A stretch of DNA of 64,000 bases, from NCBI GenBank assembly GCA_024449915.1, contig JAMZAV010002007.1, positions 1 through 64,000 of the forward strand. Reading direction: 5' to 3'. Numbering within the stretch: the first letter of the stretch is position 1; each line of letters begins with the position of its first letter. This stretch comes from Sweltsa coloradensis (taxonomy: Eukaryota; Arthropoda; Insecta; Plecoptera; Chloroperlidae). A program made the position numbers and the translations under genes. Of the stretch, positions 22,106 to 34,159 are shown piece after piece. The notes below the pieces were generated by a model, which saw nothing but the letters and a program-made list of their open reading frames with translations, did not search any database and was not told where the DNA came from.

Positions 22106-22838
22106 CCGCAATGTTGGATGAGCGTAATTGGTGCATTGAGCTGCCATGTGTTACGCGGATTTTCTGTTGTTCTGTGAAAAAATCATTACTTAATCGAAAA
22201 TTTTAATTGATTAAAATTAATTAAATAAAAAATAAACTTAATTTATTTTAATTATTCGTAATTTTTAATTACGATTAAAAAGCAAAAAATAGTAAAATTG
22301 CAATTTTCATAAGAAATAATTATTCGATTGCGCTCAAATTTAACACGAATATATTAATTCATGAAATTTAGGTTCTGTGAAAAAAATAATACAGAAGGAT
22401 AAAGCATGTAGATGTTATAAGTCAAAGAATTGTTTAAAAAAGAAAAAAACCCGTACAATTTCGATTTTCATGAGAAATAACTTTTCGATTACGCTCAAAT
22501 TTCACACGAATATCTTAATTCATAGAATTAAGCTTCTGTGAAAAAATCATTAAAATTGGATAAAGCATGTAGGTGTTACAAGTCAAAGACATTTTTTAAA
22601 ATCGAAAAAAATCGTAAAATTTCGTTTTTTATGAGAAAAAATTTCCCGATTGCGCTCAAAAACGTGGCAGTTCTAAGTTCAGAGATTTCGAAGGCCTCCA
22701 TAAAATGTCATCGCAATCGGAGTATCGGTTTAGCCGGAATCGTGTTAACAGACACACAAAAATACAAAAAAAAAACATTCCGTTTTTTTTCTCCAGTGTA
22801 GTGAAATGGAATCTTCGCTTCGCTCGCTACGCTCATCC
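22085..22838 (-). mobile_element. Helitron-like element, family H1, damaged 3' end
   Basis: The minus-strand 5' end at 22838 is TTGGATGAGCGTAGCGAGCG. Towards 22085 are the H1 blocks, the subterminal inverted copy ATGTTGGATGAGCGTAA and a worn terminus CTGGAAAAGCCCTAAGTC, in which the hairpin is lost. About 90% of the layout matches the copy at 38006-38745. Confidence 0.75.
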
Positions 22839-23515
22839 AATAAACTAATAGGGATGGGGGTTGAAAAAAAGTGGTTTAGGAAATGAGAATAGGCCGATTT
22901 GGGTTAAAAGCACATTTTAACAAAACATAATTTTAATAACTAATTTGAATAAAAATTCAATTTTGGGTTAGAACTATGAATTATTAAAATTTTAGGGGAT
23001 GATTTAGGGGGTGTTGGGGTGGAAGATTGCTTGCCTCTCGGTGGAAGAATATGAGTCTGAGGACATCTAAGTGTGGTCCAAATTTCATAGTTCTAACCGT
23101 TTTCTCTGTAGGCTCTTATTCCTTTCTTGTCAGAATCCCTAGCTAGCTAGCTAGCCACCCAGCCAGCCGGAAGATTTTCGTCGATTTGTACGCACTTTTG
23201 TAACACTGAACGGGTTATCGGATCGGGCTGATTTTTTTTTGGTATGTCATGGACCACATATCAGGTCATATGCCGAGTTTCAAGATTTAAATATTTCGGG
23301 ACGGCGTGTGCAGATAGCTGAAACCCCCCCAACTAGGGTAGGAGTAAACAGGGTCGAGTTATCATCGCCTACTAGCAGTCGCGTGCACTTGGCTGCGGGC
23401 GAACGACCATTGCCCTAGATACGATCTAGTTATTTAGCATAATATACTATTTTACCCTATGAAACAAAATTAGCATATTGGACTTATCCATGGATTGTTA
23501 TCATCACTTTTATTA
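22839..23515. other. No gene; short (TAGC)n
   Basis: AT-rich spacer. GCTAGCTAGCTAGC lies near 23141-23158, followed by CCACCCAGCCAGCC. ATCGGGCTGATTTTTTTTTG near 23222 resembles the gat-rich words of MITE interiors, but I cannot define an element. Confidence 0.45.
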
Positions 23516-24297
23516 TTGGATGAGCGAAGCGAAGACTTCAATTGCACTGACCCCCCAAAAAAATTTAGCTCGGGTGTTTTTTTTTTTTTTTTTTTTGTTT
23601 GTTTGTTTGTTTGTATTTTTGTCTTTTTGTTCGCTCTCTACCGGGCAAACGGCAGATCCGATCTTGATGAAAATTGGAGGGGACCTTCGAAATCTCTGAA
23701 CTTAGAGCTGTATTGTTTTTGGGTACAATCAAAGAAATGTTTCTCATGAATATCGTACTTTTACGATTTTTTCGATTTTTTGTGCGATATTTTCGTGCCA
23801 TTTGGGTCAATTCTGACCAAACGGGTGGGGCTACAACGTTCATATTATACATGGACATTAAGGTTATGGTGATGTAGTACCTTTTGAAAGAAAAAGTTGA
23901 AAAAGTTAGCCAGAATCCATAAAAATAAAGCTTTTAATATAAGTTTTTTTATTTTTTGTGCGATATTTTCGTGCCATTTGGGCCAATTCTGACCAAACGG
24001 GTGGGGCTTCAACGTTCATATTATTATACATGGACATTAAGGTTATGGTGATGAAGTACCTTTTGAAAGAAAAAGTTGAAAAAGTTAGCCAGAATCTATA
24101 GAAATAAAGCTTTTAATATGAGTTTTTTACGGTAAATAATAACAAAATGACAAGTTTCAATAGAAACTTGACAACAATCACATATAATGCGTAGGCAGCA
24201 AAACAAAGCACTTGCAAAAGTAAAGACATCCCACGCAAACTAAAAACTTAAAACAAAGCTCATCCATCAACGCGGCGGGACTTCAGCGTTTTCCTAG
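23516..24297 (+). mobile_element. Helitron-like element, family H2
   Basis: The 5' end is TTGGATGAGCGAAGCGAAGA. Then come a T/GTTT tract, the block CGGCAGATCCGATCTTGATG, and two tandem copies of a core of about 176 bp (ACCAAACGGGTGGGGCT ... GAAAAAGTTAGCCAGAATC). The 3' end has subterminal GCTCATCCA, the hairpin AACGC-GGCGGGACTTCA-GCGTT and terminal CTAG followed by T. No coding capacity. Confidence 0.85.
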
Positions 24298-24984
24298 TTA
24301 TTTAATATAGACTATTCACTTTTGCTGCAAAGAGTTATACTTGTACACTGAATTAGTCTAAGTGAATAAAAATATCGATCTATCTATCAATCTCCACCAT
24401 AAAGAGTTGTATGTTACATTATTGAAAAACACCATAACCATCACCTTGCTAATGAATATATTATTTATTTTTGGTTTATTAATTAAACAACATGCATCAT
24501 CAAATTAAAAGGGAAATTGGGTGATATTAGAATTCAAAAGCGATTTGTAGAAAGATCTTTTTTATTTTTAGTTACAGCCACGGTGCCAACATTCTTCCGC
24601 ACACACAAACTAACCTTGAATTGTTTATGCAGATAATTCTGTAGCTTTTGGCCTGCTTACATTTTCTGTTGTAATACAGTTTTCTTTTTTCTTTTCATTT
24701 TATTTATATTTTCCGGTACGCTTTTCCGTTTCGAAAAGGTTTTGCCTCGTCCTTCCGGTTCCATAGAGCCCTAGATGGACCCGCGATCAGCCGAAAATTG
24801 CCCGTGATATTAAAAAGCAATGTTTTTGGTGTACTCGTGACAGCGACAAGGTGCGACAACTTAGTTACAATAGTCACGCATCTGACTGCAGCTATACAAG
24901 CTTATAAGCTATGTATTGGCAACAACATTTAACATTTTCGACTATTGTCGCTTGTCACTCGATACACACTAAGCCACCTCATTA
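24298..24984. other. No recognisable feature
   Basis: AT-rich spacer leading into the 116-bp satellite. No exon, RNA or element end seen. Confidence 0.5.
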
Positions 24985-26030
24985 GATGTTTATCCGTGAC
25001 TTGTTAATTTAGGCCCTGTGAACATGAAGCAGGTAGGCATGCCTGCAGGCTAGGGCAAACACAGGCCTATAGCCAGAGCCTTATAGTGCCCACCTTATTA
25101 TATGTTTATCCGTGGCTTGTTAATGTAGGCCCAGTGAACATGGCACAGGCATAGCCTGCAGTAGGCAAACACAGGCCTTAGCCATAGCCTTAAGTGGCCC
25201 TTATTATATGCTTTGACTTGGTAATGCAGGCCTCGTGAACATGAAGCAGGCAGGCCATGCCAGGCTATAGTGCCAACTATAAGGTTTACCGTGACTTGTT
25301 ATGTGCCACCGTATATGAAGCGGTGATCCTGCATGGTAGGGCCCTGTGCACAGCAAGCCTTAGTGCCTGCACCTTAGTATATATAGCCGTAGCTGTAATT
25401 ACCTGTGAACATGAAGCAGTAGCATGCCTGCAGGCTGGCAAACAGGCCTAAGCAAGAGCCGTATGTGCCACGCTACTAATGTCTTATCCGTGGCTTGTAG
25501 AAGCCTGTAACATAGAGTAGCATACCGAGGCTAGGTAAACACAGGCCTATAGCCAGAAGCGATAGTGCCCCTATTGATGTTTATGGGATTTAATAGGCCC
25601 TGTGCAACATGAAGCCAGCTTAGGCTATTCCTGCAGGCTAGGCAAACAGGCCCTATAGCCAGAAGCCGTAAGGCCCACTTAGTATAGTACCTGGCTGTAA
25701 GCAGGCCCTTGGACACAACAAGGGGTATGCCTGCGGCCTTAGTAAGGCGGCCTGAACTGAAGCTAGGTTAAGTGCCAGCCTAGCATATAACCGTACAGAC
25801 TTATGTGCCCACTTAATTAACAGTTTAGCATGCTTCGTTAGTAAAGCTATAGCCATGAGCTTTAGTGCCCACTTATTATGTTTTCCGTCTTGGTTAAAGG
25901 CCCTGTAACTATCAAGCAGTAGCAGCCAGGTGGCAAACACAGTCCTATATCAACTTTAGTGCCCACCTTTAATATTATGTTTATCCGTCTGTTAATTTGC
26001 CTTGAAATTGCAGGTAGGCAATGTGGCCGT
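24985..26030. repeat. Degenerate 116-bp satellite, about nine units
   Basis: The units share GTGAACATGAAGCAGGTAGG, CATGCCTGCAGGCTAGG, CAAACACAGGCCTATAGCC, TTATAGTGCCCACCTTATTA and TTTATCCGTGGCTTG. The first two units are near consensus. Later ones carry many short deletions, so the spacing shrinks to about 90-110 bp. Near-consensus single units recur at 27890-28037 and 28414-28620. Confidence 0.88.
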
Positions 26031-26335
26031 TTATAAAATGTATTAGTAATCTCTATATAAATGGTTATCTATTACTTATCTGTAAATTATTTCAGATCTA
26101 TTATCTATCTCAGTAAATTTGGTCATTTCTGAATCTTGAATGTACGATCAAGAAACAAATCCTATCAATAATGCTAACTCTCTAAATAGTGTTATTTTTA
26201 AAACATGATTTTCAATGTGAAGATTTAGATTGGCCAATACCTAGTTCGCAATTCAATCTGTAAGCTTTTTCACATGTGGTTTTTGTACCGGTAAGCAAAG
26301 AATGCCCATTGTTTTCAATTGGGATTTAATGAATA
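26031..26335. other. No recognisable feature
   Basis: AT-rich, with short CTATCTATC-like words; nothing supported. Confidence 0.45.
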
Positions 26336-27115
26336 CTAGGCCGCTTCGCGAACGCTTTTTTTAGTCGCATTGATAGATTAGCTTTTTGTAAGTTTTTAGT
26401 ATGCGTGGGATAACAATAGAATGCAAAATATCTCGAGGCCAAAAGGCTTGCTTCTGTAAGCATTGTTGGTGATTATTGTCAAGTTTCTATAGTTACTTGA
26501 TATTACTTGTTAATTATACACCTATAAAAGGCTTTTATTAAAACCTTTATTTCTATGAATTTTTCAAATTTTTCTTTCAAAAGGCAGTACATTACTATAA
26601 TTTTAATGTACATGTAAAATATGAACGTTGTAACCCCATCCGCTTGGTCAGAATCGTCTCAAACATCACGAAAATATCGTATTAAAAATCGTGGAAAAAA
26701 TCGTAAAAGTACAATTTCTATGTGAAATGTTTCTTTAAATGTCCCTAACATCATCACATATATAATTTTAAGGATTTCAAATGTTCCCATAAAGTTTCAT
26801 CAAGATCGGAGTAGCCGCTTTGCCAATTGTCGCGAGCCAAATATAACGAAAATACTGCATTAAAAATCGAAAAAAATCGTAAAAGAACAATTCATGAGAA
26901 ATATTTCTTCGATTGTACCCAAACAACGTGGCAAGCCTAAGTTCAGATGATTTCGAAGGTCCCCTCCAATTTCATCAAGATTGCATATGCCGTTTGCCCG
27001 TTAGAGAGCGAACAAACAGATAGAAAAACAAACAAACAAACAAAAAAAAAAACACCCGAGCTAATTTTTGGGGGGGGTCAGTATAATTATTGAAGTCTTC
27101 GCTTTGCTGATCCAA
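26336..27115 (-). mobile_element. Helitron-like element, family H2
   Basis: The minus-strand 5' end is TTGGATCAGCAAAGCGAAGA at 27115. The interior has the GTTTGTTTGTTT tract, CGGCATATGCAATCTTGATG and the H2 core. The 3' end at 26336 is a diverged terminus ending in CTAG followed by T. The interior block of about 130 bp is present twice. Confidence 0.8.
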
Positions 27116-27889
27116 AAAAGTTTGTCTTCCCCTTTGCAATGTTTTCGTTTAACTTCACCAGGGAAAGTTATTTTTTATTTGAACTTTTAAAATAACTTAT
27201 ACGGACATAAGCTTAGATCGAATTATTTTAGATTAACTTGAACTTATCAAAATTTCGGCTTCAAGCTAACAAACATGAACTTTCTGAAAGTTCAATATCA
27301 TTAATATTTAAATAGCAAACTTAGCTTTAAAAAAGCCCATTTCAAAAAATAATACCCTATCCCAAACATTTCAGTCAAACTATCCTTCCCTGTTCCATAT
27401 AGGCCTCAAAATAATGCAACTGGTAAAATATTTTTGTTAGCATTGTAATTTCTTTTTGTGTGTAGACCTACCTTTGTAGGGTAAAACATTCTTTCATATT
27501 GTTATTGCATGCTTTTTTAGCTAGGTAAGTAGGGCTACCCTTTTCTAATAAAATGGGTTATGTTCCAAACCAAACTTTACTTACGAGTTTAACATACTAC
27601 TGGACTTGAAGGTGAGAATATAAATACTATATGCTTATAGGCCTATTATTAGACTATAGACCTAGACTAGATTCCTGAAATGTATTACAGAAAATTGAAA
27701 AAGAGACTTAGATTATTTGGGAAAGCCGATTTTTTTGTAAAAGTATCTATTATCTAGATACATTGCCAGTATATGTATCTATATCTAGATACAATTCATG
27801 TCCATTATCTATTATCTGTATCTAGATACTTTTTTAGGAAGAGTATCTTATCTTTATCTAGATAATATTTTTGGTTATCTGGCACAACA
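27116..27889. other. No gene; TATCTAGATA-rich stretch
   Basis: 27730-27880 is dense in TATCTAGATAC-type words, a degenerate simple repeat. The rest is AT-rich with scattered TAGGCCTA words and no recognisable gene. Confidence 0.5.
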
Positions 27890-28625
27890 CTGCCGGTAGG
27901 CATACCTTATAGTGCCCACCTTATTATATGTTTATCCGTGGCTTGGTTAATGTAGGCCCTGTGAACATGAAGCAGGTAGGCATGCCTGCAGGCTAGGGCA
28001 AACACAGGCCTATAGCCAGAGCCTTATAGTGCCCACCTGAACCTTTGGTATGGATGTTATTCACCAAAGTAACTGTTGTTTTGGGGAACGTAGCTGTTAT
28101 TTGTTACACAGGCTAATCTTCCCAACGGTGACCGAGATCGATAGGTATAAACGGGGTGATGACTTCTAGGACATGTATTAGGAGGTTTAACATGAACAAG
28201 AACATGGTTTCAACAAAAGAAGGAGCACATGTATTTAACAATTTGATAACCTAATCTTACCTATCAGCTGGGTGCATGCATCTTACCCGACTGAACGTGA
28301 GTTCGTGTCCCCTGACTTTACTGACATTACTGTAATGAAATCATTTAGCTTACACTATTCCATTTGGACCCTGGTATGTCAGTGACGATGTCTCGAACTC
28401 GGATCCCTGGACACAGGCCTTATTATATGTTTATCCGTGGCCAGACCTTATAGTGCCCACCTTTTATATGTTTATCCGTGGCTTGGTTAATGTAGGCCCT
28501 GTGAACATGAAGCAGTAGGCATGCCTGCAGGCTAGGCAAACACAGGCCTATAGCCAGAGCCATTATAGTGCCACCTTATTATATTTTATCCGTGACTTGG
28601 TTAATGTAGGCCCTGGCCTACACGG
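27890..28625. repeat. 116-bp satellite units flanking a unique block
   Basis: Near-consensus units of the 24985-26030 satellite occur at 27890-28037 and 28414-28620. The intervening sequence of about 375 bp is unrelated and shows no gene. Partial-unit edges suggest insertions or rearrangement in a once longer array. Confidence 0.75.
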
Positions 28626-28789
28626 CCTACACGACAAGCGCGATTAGACGAGAGAAAAAGCTTTTTTTGAATATGAGGTAAGAATACTCTGATAAATCTT
28701 AATCTGCACCCATATGGAATATCTGTAGTAGCAAAAGTGATGAAATGCATATATACCAGACCACCTTAGTGACCCCATTAGTATCAATG

Positions 28790-29031
28790 ATTACTACATA
28801 CAATACGTTGGCGACATAGTGGCAGATAAATAATTAATTGCGTAGTATGAGGACCATAAACATGAGAATATAACAAGTGAGTTGCCGTTTGAACGGGTAA
28901 GCTCACACGAGATTCTAAAAATATTTAAATCAATCAAATCAAATACTACGGGGATTGACGGAATATCCGGTCATATATTCAAACTTTGTCTTCCTTTCTG
29001 TGTAAATATCATTACAGAAATGTTAAACGGG
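28790..29031 (+). pseudogene. Non-LTR retrotransposon reverse transcriptase, N-terminal fragment
   Basis: The translation INDYYIQYVGDIVADK, then after an in-frame stop IFKSIKSNTTGIDGISG and FKLCLPFCVNIITEMLN, matches the start of the RT domain in jockey/CR1-type LINEs (the linker plus the K-S..K-GxDGI motif). It is cut at 29031 by a foldback insertion. It may belong to the same element as 30168-30845, with the palm region lost. Confidence 0.75.
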
Positions 29032-29212
29032 AGGCCTGAAATACGCCGAATGGAATAACGCCGAATCGATCGTGTGTAGTGTACTTGCCAATTTTCCTCC
29101 TAACCTCTCTTTTTCCAACACAAAAGAGTAGCGTGGTACGTACACTACACACGATCGATTCGGCGTTGTTCCATTCGGCGTTATTCAGCGCCCCCACCCA
29201 TAAGGTGCAATC
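29032..29212. mobile_element. GCCGAAT foldback MITE, complete
   Basis: Terminal inverted repeats of about 60 bp. GCCGAATGGAATAACGCCGA and GATCGTGTGTAGTGTAC on the left match the complement of 29143-29205 with only a few mismatches, around a centre of about 55 bp. The insertion splits a LINE RT fragment. Related pieces are at 1-412. Confidence 0.85.
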
Positions 29213-29252
29213 TTAAGTCCTTTAATGTTCACACTTTATACATGAGACCTAA

Positions 29253-30043
29253 CTAGGGAAACGCCAAAGTCGTTGTTAAACGAGTGAGTGAGCCATGTGT
29301 TGAGTACCCGATTATATTTCTTTTCTTCCCCTACCTTAGGCCTACCTAGCCTATCATAGGCTAGAGAGGCGCATTATGACCTTACAGTTGACGCGCCCGT
29401 CCCCGTATACCAACTAAACTTTAAAAAAACTATTATTTATACGAATATAATCAAACTTAAATGCAAATGTTCCCGGGTACTCACCACATGACTCGCTCAC
29501 TCGTCTAACTACGACTTTGGCGTTTCCCTAGTCTAGTTGGCTAAGGCGCCCTTGTAGCCGAGATGTGAAAGAAGTGGGTTCAATCCTCACTGGTCGGGAA
29601 AGATTTTGTAATTTCTTGATTGTATTTCCAAAAATAATTAAATATGTTTTGAAATGCATATAACGCTGTGTAGTCCATCATGTGGCAATAGGGCCTACTA
29701 TGGTAAACATAGCCAGTACGAAATACGTGAAAATATTGCAAGGTTTACTCAATCTACGAGCGAAATTTGGGGGTACCTTGACGTGCAATATTCGACAGAC
29801 CTTGCAGGGGCACGGCATTTCACGGCCAGGCGAATAACAAACAAAAAATATCTTTTCAAAATCTAAGACATTGTCGTTAAAATAATTTCTAAACATTGGA
29901 AGTCTATTTTTCAGTTTATTATTTCTTGTAGGTTTAAATCGCCATGAATCTTGCTGATTTTGTTAGCAGTTCTCAATAAACTCGTACCGGATGTCTGTTT
30001 AAAATTTCAGCGCAATCTGTTCAGCGATTCGGCTGATTTTCAA

Positions 30044-30094
<51 letters not shown>

Positions 30095-30167
30095 GCACGC
30101 AGAAAAACAATAAGGGCCGTTTAAGTCGAATGGAAATCACTACGTTCGCTACGCTCACTCGTTCAAT
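29253..30167 (-). mobile_element. H4-type Helitron-like/SINE composite
   Basis: The minus-strand 3' end at 29253 is CTAG(GG) with the AACG...CGTT hairpin, flanked by A. The 5' end near 30167 reads TTGAACGAGTGAGCGTAGCG. Inside are a 279-bp palindrome with a second CTAG end (29253-29531), a tRNA-like stretch with A box TAGTTGGCTAAGG and B box GGGTTCAATCC (29532-29620), a conserved block of about 300 bp, TTCAGCGATTCGGCTGATTT and an (AC)n run (30050-30092). The same order is seen at 8385-9990. Confidence 0.7.
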
Positions 30168-30845
30168 GAAGGACCTCAGAGTTTATAAGGCTCATAATTA
30201 TGCAGATGACAGTCAACTATGTCTATCCTACGACCCGCGTGCTGCCAAAATCGTAGAACTAGAAAATATGAATTCTGACCTCACGTATGTCAGCGATACG
30301 TCAAAGAAGCATTCCCTCCAATAAATTGAAGCAAAACGACTGTTATTCATTTTGGAACAAAACACGGACGACAAATTTAAAAAAAAAATACCTACCTATC
30401 TAACAAATAAATAATGAAACTCTCCCAACCACTGAAACTACGAAAAACCTTGGCCTGATCATGGACTCTGAGTTAAGATTCACAAATCACATTTGCAAAC
30501 TGATTCAACACACTTTTTGTAAATTGAAACATATTTACAACTTTTCCAGAATATTGCCACATAAGGTAAAACAGCTATTAGTGGAAACACTAATTTTGTC
30601 GAAATTCGACTATGCAGATATTGTGTATGGTCCGTGTCTAGATAGTATACAAACGAAACGCGTACAATACGCTCAGAATGCATGCATACGGTACACACTT
30701 GACATGAGAAAATACGATCGCATCTCGTACAAAATATACAAAGAACTGAAGCTACTAAAAATGTCAAATCGCAGGTTGCTCCATCTAGCATGCCTAACAC
30801 AAAAATCAGGAAGTTGGGTCTACCTACGTATCTCATATTAAAACT
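30168..30845 (+). pseudogene. Non-LTR retrotransposon RT, palm to C-terminus, frameshifted
   Basis: The catalytic box appears as HNYADDSQLCLS near 30194. After a frame change, NLGLIMDSELRFTNHI (from about 30440) and KFDYADIVYGPCLDS follow, then KIYKELKLLKMSNRR, ending at 30840. These are the palm, thumb and connection segments of jockey/CR1-like reverse transcriptases. There is at least one frameshift and one stop. The fragment lies between two Helitron-like elements. Confidence 0.85.
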
Positions 30846-30880
30846 TCCCCTCAGGAAAACGTCACATTCTCGAAATCTTA

Positions 30881-30954
30881 TTGGATGAGCGTAGCGAGCG
30901 TAGCGAGCGGAGCGAAGATTCCATTTCACTACACTGGAGAAAAAAATCCGGAAT

Positions 30955-30988
<34 letters not shown>

Positions 30989-31510
30989 CTGTATTTTTGT
31001 CTGTTTGTTAACACGATTCCGGCTAAACCGATAATCCGATTGCGATGAAATTTTATGGAGGTCTTCGAAATCTCTGAACTTAGAACTGCCACGTTTTTGA
31101 GCACAATCGGAAAATTATTTCTCATCAAAATCGCAATTTTACGATTTTTTTCGATTTTTAAAAAATTTCTTCGACTTATAACACCTACATGCTTTATCCG
31201 ATTTTGATGATTTTTTCACAGAACCATAATTTTATGAATTAAGATATTCTTGTGAAATTTGGAGCACAATCAAATAACTATTTCTTATGAAAATTTCGAA
31301 AATTACGATTTTTTTCTTTTTTTAAATTACGATTAATTAAAAAAATTAAAGATTAAAGTTTATTTTTCATTAAATTTAAATTAATTTAAAAAAAATCTTC
31401 AACTAAGTAATGATTTTTTCACAGAACAACAGAAAATCCATATAACACATGGTAGCTCAATGCACCAATTACGCTCATCCAACAACGCGGCGGACTTAAG
31501 CGTTTTCCTA
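30881..31510 (+). mobile_element. Helitron-like element, family H1
   Basis: The 5' end TTGGATGAGCGTAGCGAGCG is followed by AAGATTCCATTTCACTACAC, a T28 run and the H1 blocks. The 3' end has ACGCTCATCCAACAACGC, hairpin AACGC-GGCGGACTTAA-GCGTT and TTCCTA. The last G of CTAG is replaced. Confidence 0.83.
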
Positions 31511-31604
31511 ATAAACATAAATGAAATATCTTTATTCCCTTACTCGAGCAGCGGCTTCAAGAAATCGTTTACCTACAACGCTGCACACACATACAATAAC
31601 ATAA
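31511..31604. other. Spacer between two Helitron-like elements
   Basis: Contains nothing recognisable; the next element starts after ATAA at 31605. Confidence 0.4.
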
Positions 31605-32467
31605 CTAGGAAAACGCTTTAGTCCCGCCGCGTTGATGGATGAGCTTTTTTGTAAGTTTTCAGTTTTTGTAGGACAACTTTTCCTTTGCAAGTGCTTTTTG
31701 AATGCATTGTAGGTGATTGTTGTCAAGTTTCTATTGTTACTTGTTATTATAAACCTCAAAAAAACTCATATTAAAACCTTTATTTCCATGGATTCTGGCT
31801 AACTTTTTCAATTTTTTTTTCTTTCAAAAAGCCATTCATCACCATTACCTTAATGTCCATGTGAAATATGGACGTTGTAGCCCAACCCGTTTGGTCAGAA
31901 TCAACCCAAATATCACGAAAATATCGCCTTAAAAATCGGAAAAATTGTAAAAGAACGATATTCAGGAGAAATATTTCTTCGATTGCACCCAAAAAACGTG
32001 GCAGGTCTAAGTTTAAAGATTTCGAAGGTCTCCAGAAAATTTCATCGCAATTGAAGTATTAGTTTAGACGGAATCGTGTTAACAAACACACAAAAATACA
32101 AACAGAAAAAAACAAGAAAAACGAAAAAAAATCGTAAAATTGCGATTTTCATGAGAAATAATTTTTCGATTGCGCTCAAAAAGGTGGCAGTTCTAAGTTC
32201 AAAGATTTCAAAGGTCTCGAAAAATGTCATCGCAATTGGAGTATCGGTTTAGCCGGAATCTCGTTAACAAACACACAAAAATACAAACAAAAACAAAAAA
32301 GAAAAAAATCGTAAAATTGCGATTTTCAAGAGAAATAATTTTTTGATCGATTTTTCGTACAGTGCATTTCTAAGTTCAGAGATTTCGAAGGTCTCCATAA
32401 AATTTCATCGCAATCGGAGTATTGGTTTAGCCGGAATCGTGTACACAGACACACAAAAATACAAAAA

Positions 32468-32499
<32 letters not shown>

Positions 32500-32584
32500 A
32501 CGAAAGAAAGAAAGAAAAACATTCCGGATTTTTTCTCCAGTGTAGTGGAATGGTATCTTCGCTTCGCTCGCTACGCTCATCCAA
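31605..32584 (-). mobile_element. Chimeric Helitron-like element (H1 5' half, H2 3' half)
   Basis: The minus-strand 5' end at 32584 is TTGGATGAGCGTAGCGAGCG with H1 sequence (ATACCATTCCACTACACTGG). The 3' half (31605-31950) is the H2 core and H2-type terminus, ending in CTAG then T. Between them a block of about 160 bp (GTGGCAGTTCTAAGTTC, TTTAGCCGGAATCGTGT) is present three times. An (AAAG)n tract lies at 32466-32515. Confidence 0.8.
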
Positions 32585-32891
32585 AAATTTACACAAATCT
32601 TTCTCATCCACAATTTAAGCTGAATCTTAAAACATCTCTATTGAATGGATAAACATAAGTTTATAAAGAGGGAAACATTTTATAGTTCACAATATGTCGT
32701 ATTCGGTGATAACCATTTGTATTTATTACTAGGTGATATATTAACTCATGCTCATTACCTGTTCCTAATGCTGCACATACTATACTTTATGTAAATGATA
32801 TATTCCTCGACGATCCTCATCATATCATACTATGGGAAACATTTTGAAATTGTGCAAAACTGTAAGACTAAACATTGTGTTGCCGTGTTTT
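32585..32891. other. No recognisable feature
   Basis: AT-rich spacer between two Helitron-like elements. Confidence 0.45.
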
Positions 32892-33854
32892 TTGGATGAG
32901 CGAAGCGAAGACTTCAATTTCACTGACCCCCCAAAAAATTAGCTCGGGAGTTTTTTGTTTGTTTGTTTGTTTTGTTTTGTTTTTTTTTTTTTGTTTTTCT
33001 GTCTGTTTGTTAACTCTCTACCAGGCAAACGGCATATCCGATCTTAATGAAAATTGGAGGACACCTTCGAAATCTCTAAACTTAGAGGTGTATTGTTTTT
33101 GGGTACAATCGAAGAAATATTTCTCATGAATATCGTACTTTTACGATTTTTTTCGATTTTTAGTACGATATTTTCGTAACTTTTGGGCCGATTCTGACCA
33201 AACGGGTTGGGCTACAACGTTCATATTATACATGAACATTAAGGTTATTGTGATGTAGTACCTTTTGAAAGAAAAAGTTGAAACAGTTAGCCAGAATTCA
33301 TAGAAATCAAGCTTTTAATATAAGTTTTTTGATTTTTTGTGCGATATTTTTGCGTGCCATTTGGGTCAATTCTGACCAAACGAGTGGGGCTACAATGTTC
33401 ATATTATACATGGACATTAAGGTTATGGTGATGTAGTACCTTTTGAAAGAAAAAGTTGAAAAAGTTAGCCAGAATCCATAGAAATAAAGCTTTTAATATT
33501 AAGTTTTTTGATTTTTTGTGCGATATTTTCGTGCCATTTGGGTCAATTCTGACCAAACGGGTCCGGGGCTACAACGTTCATATTATACATGGATATTTAG
33601 GTTATGGTAATGTAGTACATTTTGAAAGAAAAAGTTGAAAAAATTAGCCAGAATCCATAGAAATAAATTTTTTAATATAAGTTTTTTACGGTAAATAATA
33701 ACAACAAGAAACAATAGAAACTTGACAACAATCACCTACAATGCGTAGGCAGCAAAACAAAGCACTTGCAAAAGTAAAGATATCTCATGCAAAAAAAAAC
33801 TTAAAAAAGCTCATCCATCAACGCGACTAAAAAAGCGTTTGCGAAGCTTCCTAG
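32892..33854 (+). mobile_element. Helitron-like element, family H2, three core repeats
   Basis: The 5' end is TTGGATGAGCGAAGCGAAGA. GTTTGTTTGTTTG, the GATCTTAATGAAAATTGG block and three tandem copies of the core (around 33190, 33370 and 33545) follow. The 3' end is AACGCGACTAAAAAAGCGTT...CTTCCTAG followed by T. The core copy number differs between copies of the family (2 in the 23.5 kb copy, 3 here). Confidence 0.85.
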
Positions 33855-34091
33855 TATTAATTAAACATAATTATAATTTATATGTAGATTATAGCTGTAA
33901 GTTATGTTAGTTAGGGTCAATTGTAAGAGAAGCCATTTTGGCTTAAATTTGCTTTTTTCTTTAAGAGAAATAAAGACATTATTTTATTGGATGTATTTCA
34001 TACAAACTCGGTCAAAACCGGAGCTAACATGTTGTACGGACTTACGTCAAGTACTTCCATGTGTATCTATATTACATACCTACATTATTAC

Positions 34092-34156
<65 letters not shown>

Positions 34157-34159
34157 ATT
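33855..34159. repeat. Spacer with (TTA)n microsatellite
   Basis: About 26 TTA triplets occupy 34078-34156. The rest is AT-rich. Long runs of Ile, Leu or Tyr in the frames here are microsatellite artefacts. Confidence 0.85.

Noticed and set aside
24985..26030. CRISPR-like array of regular repeats
   Set aside because: No short repeat/unique spacer alternation; it is one contiguous 116-bp satellite unit in an animal genome.
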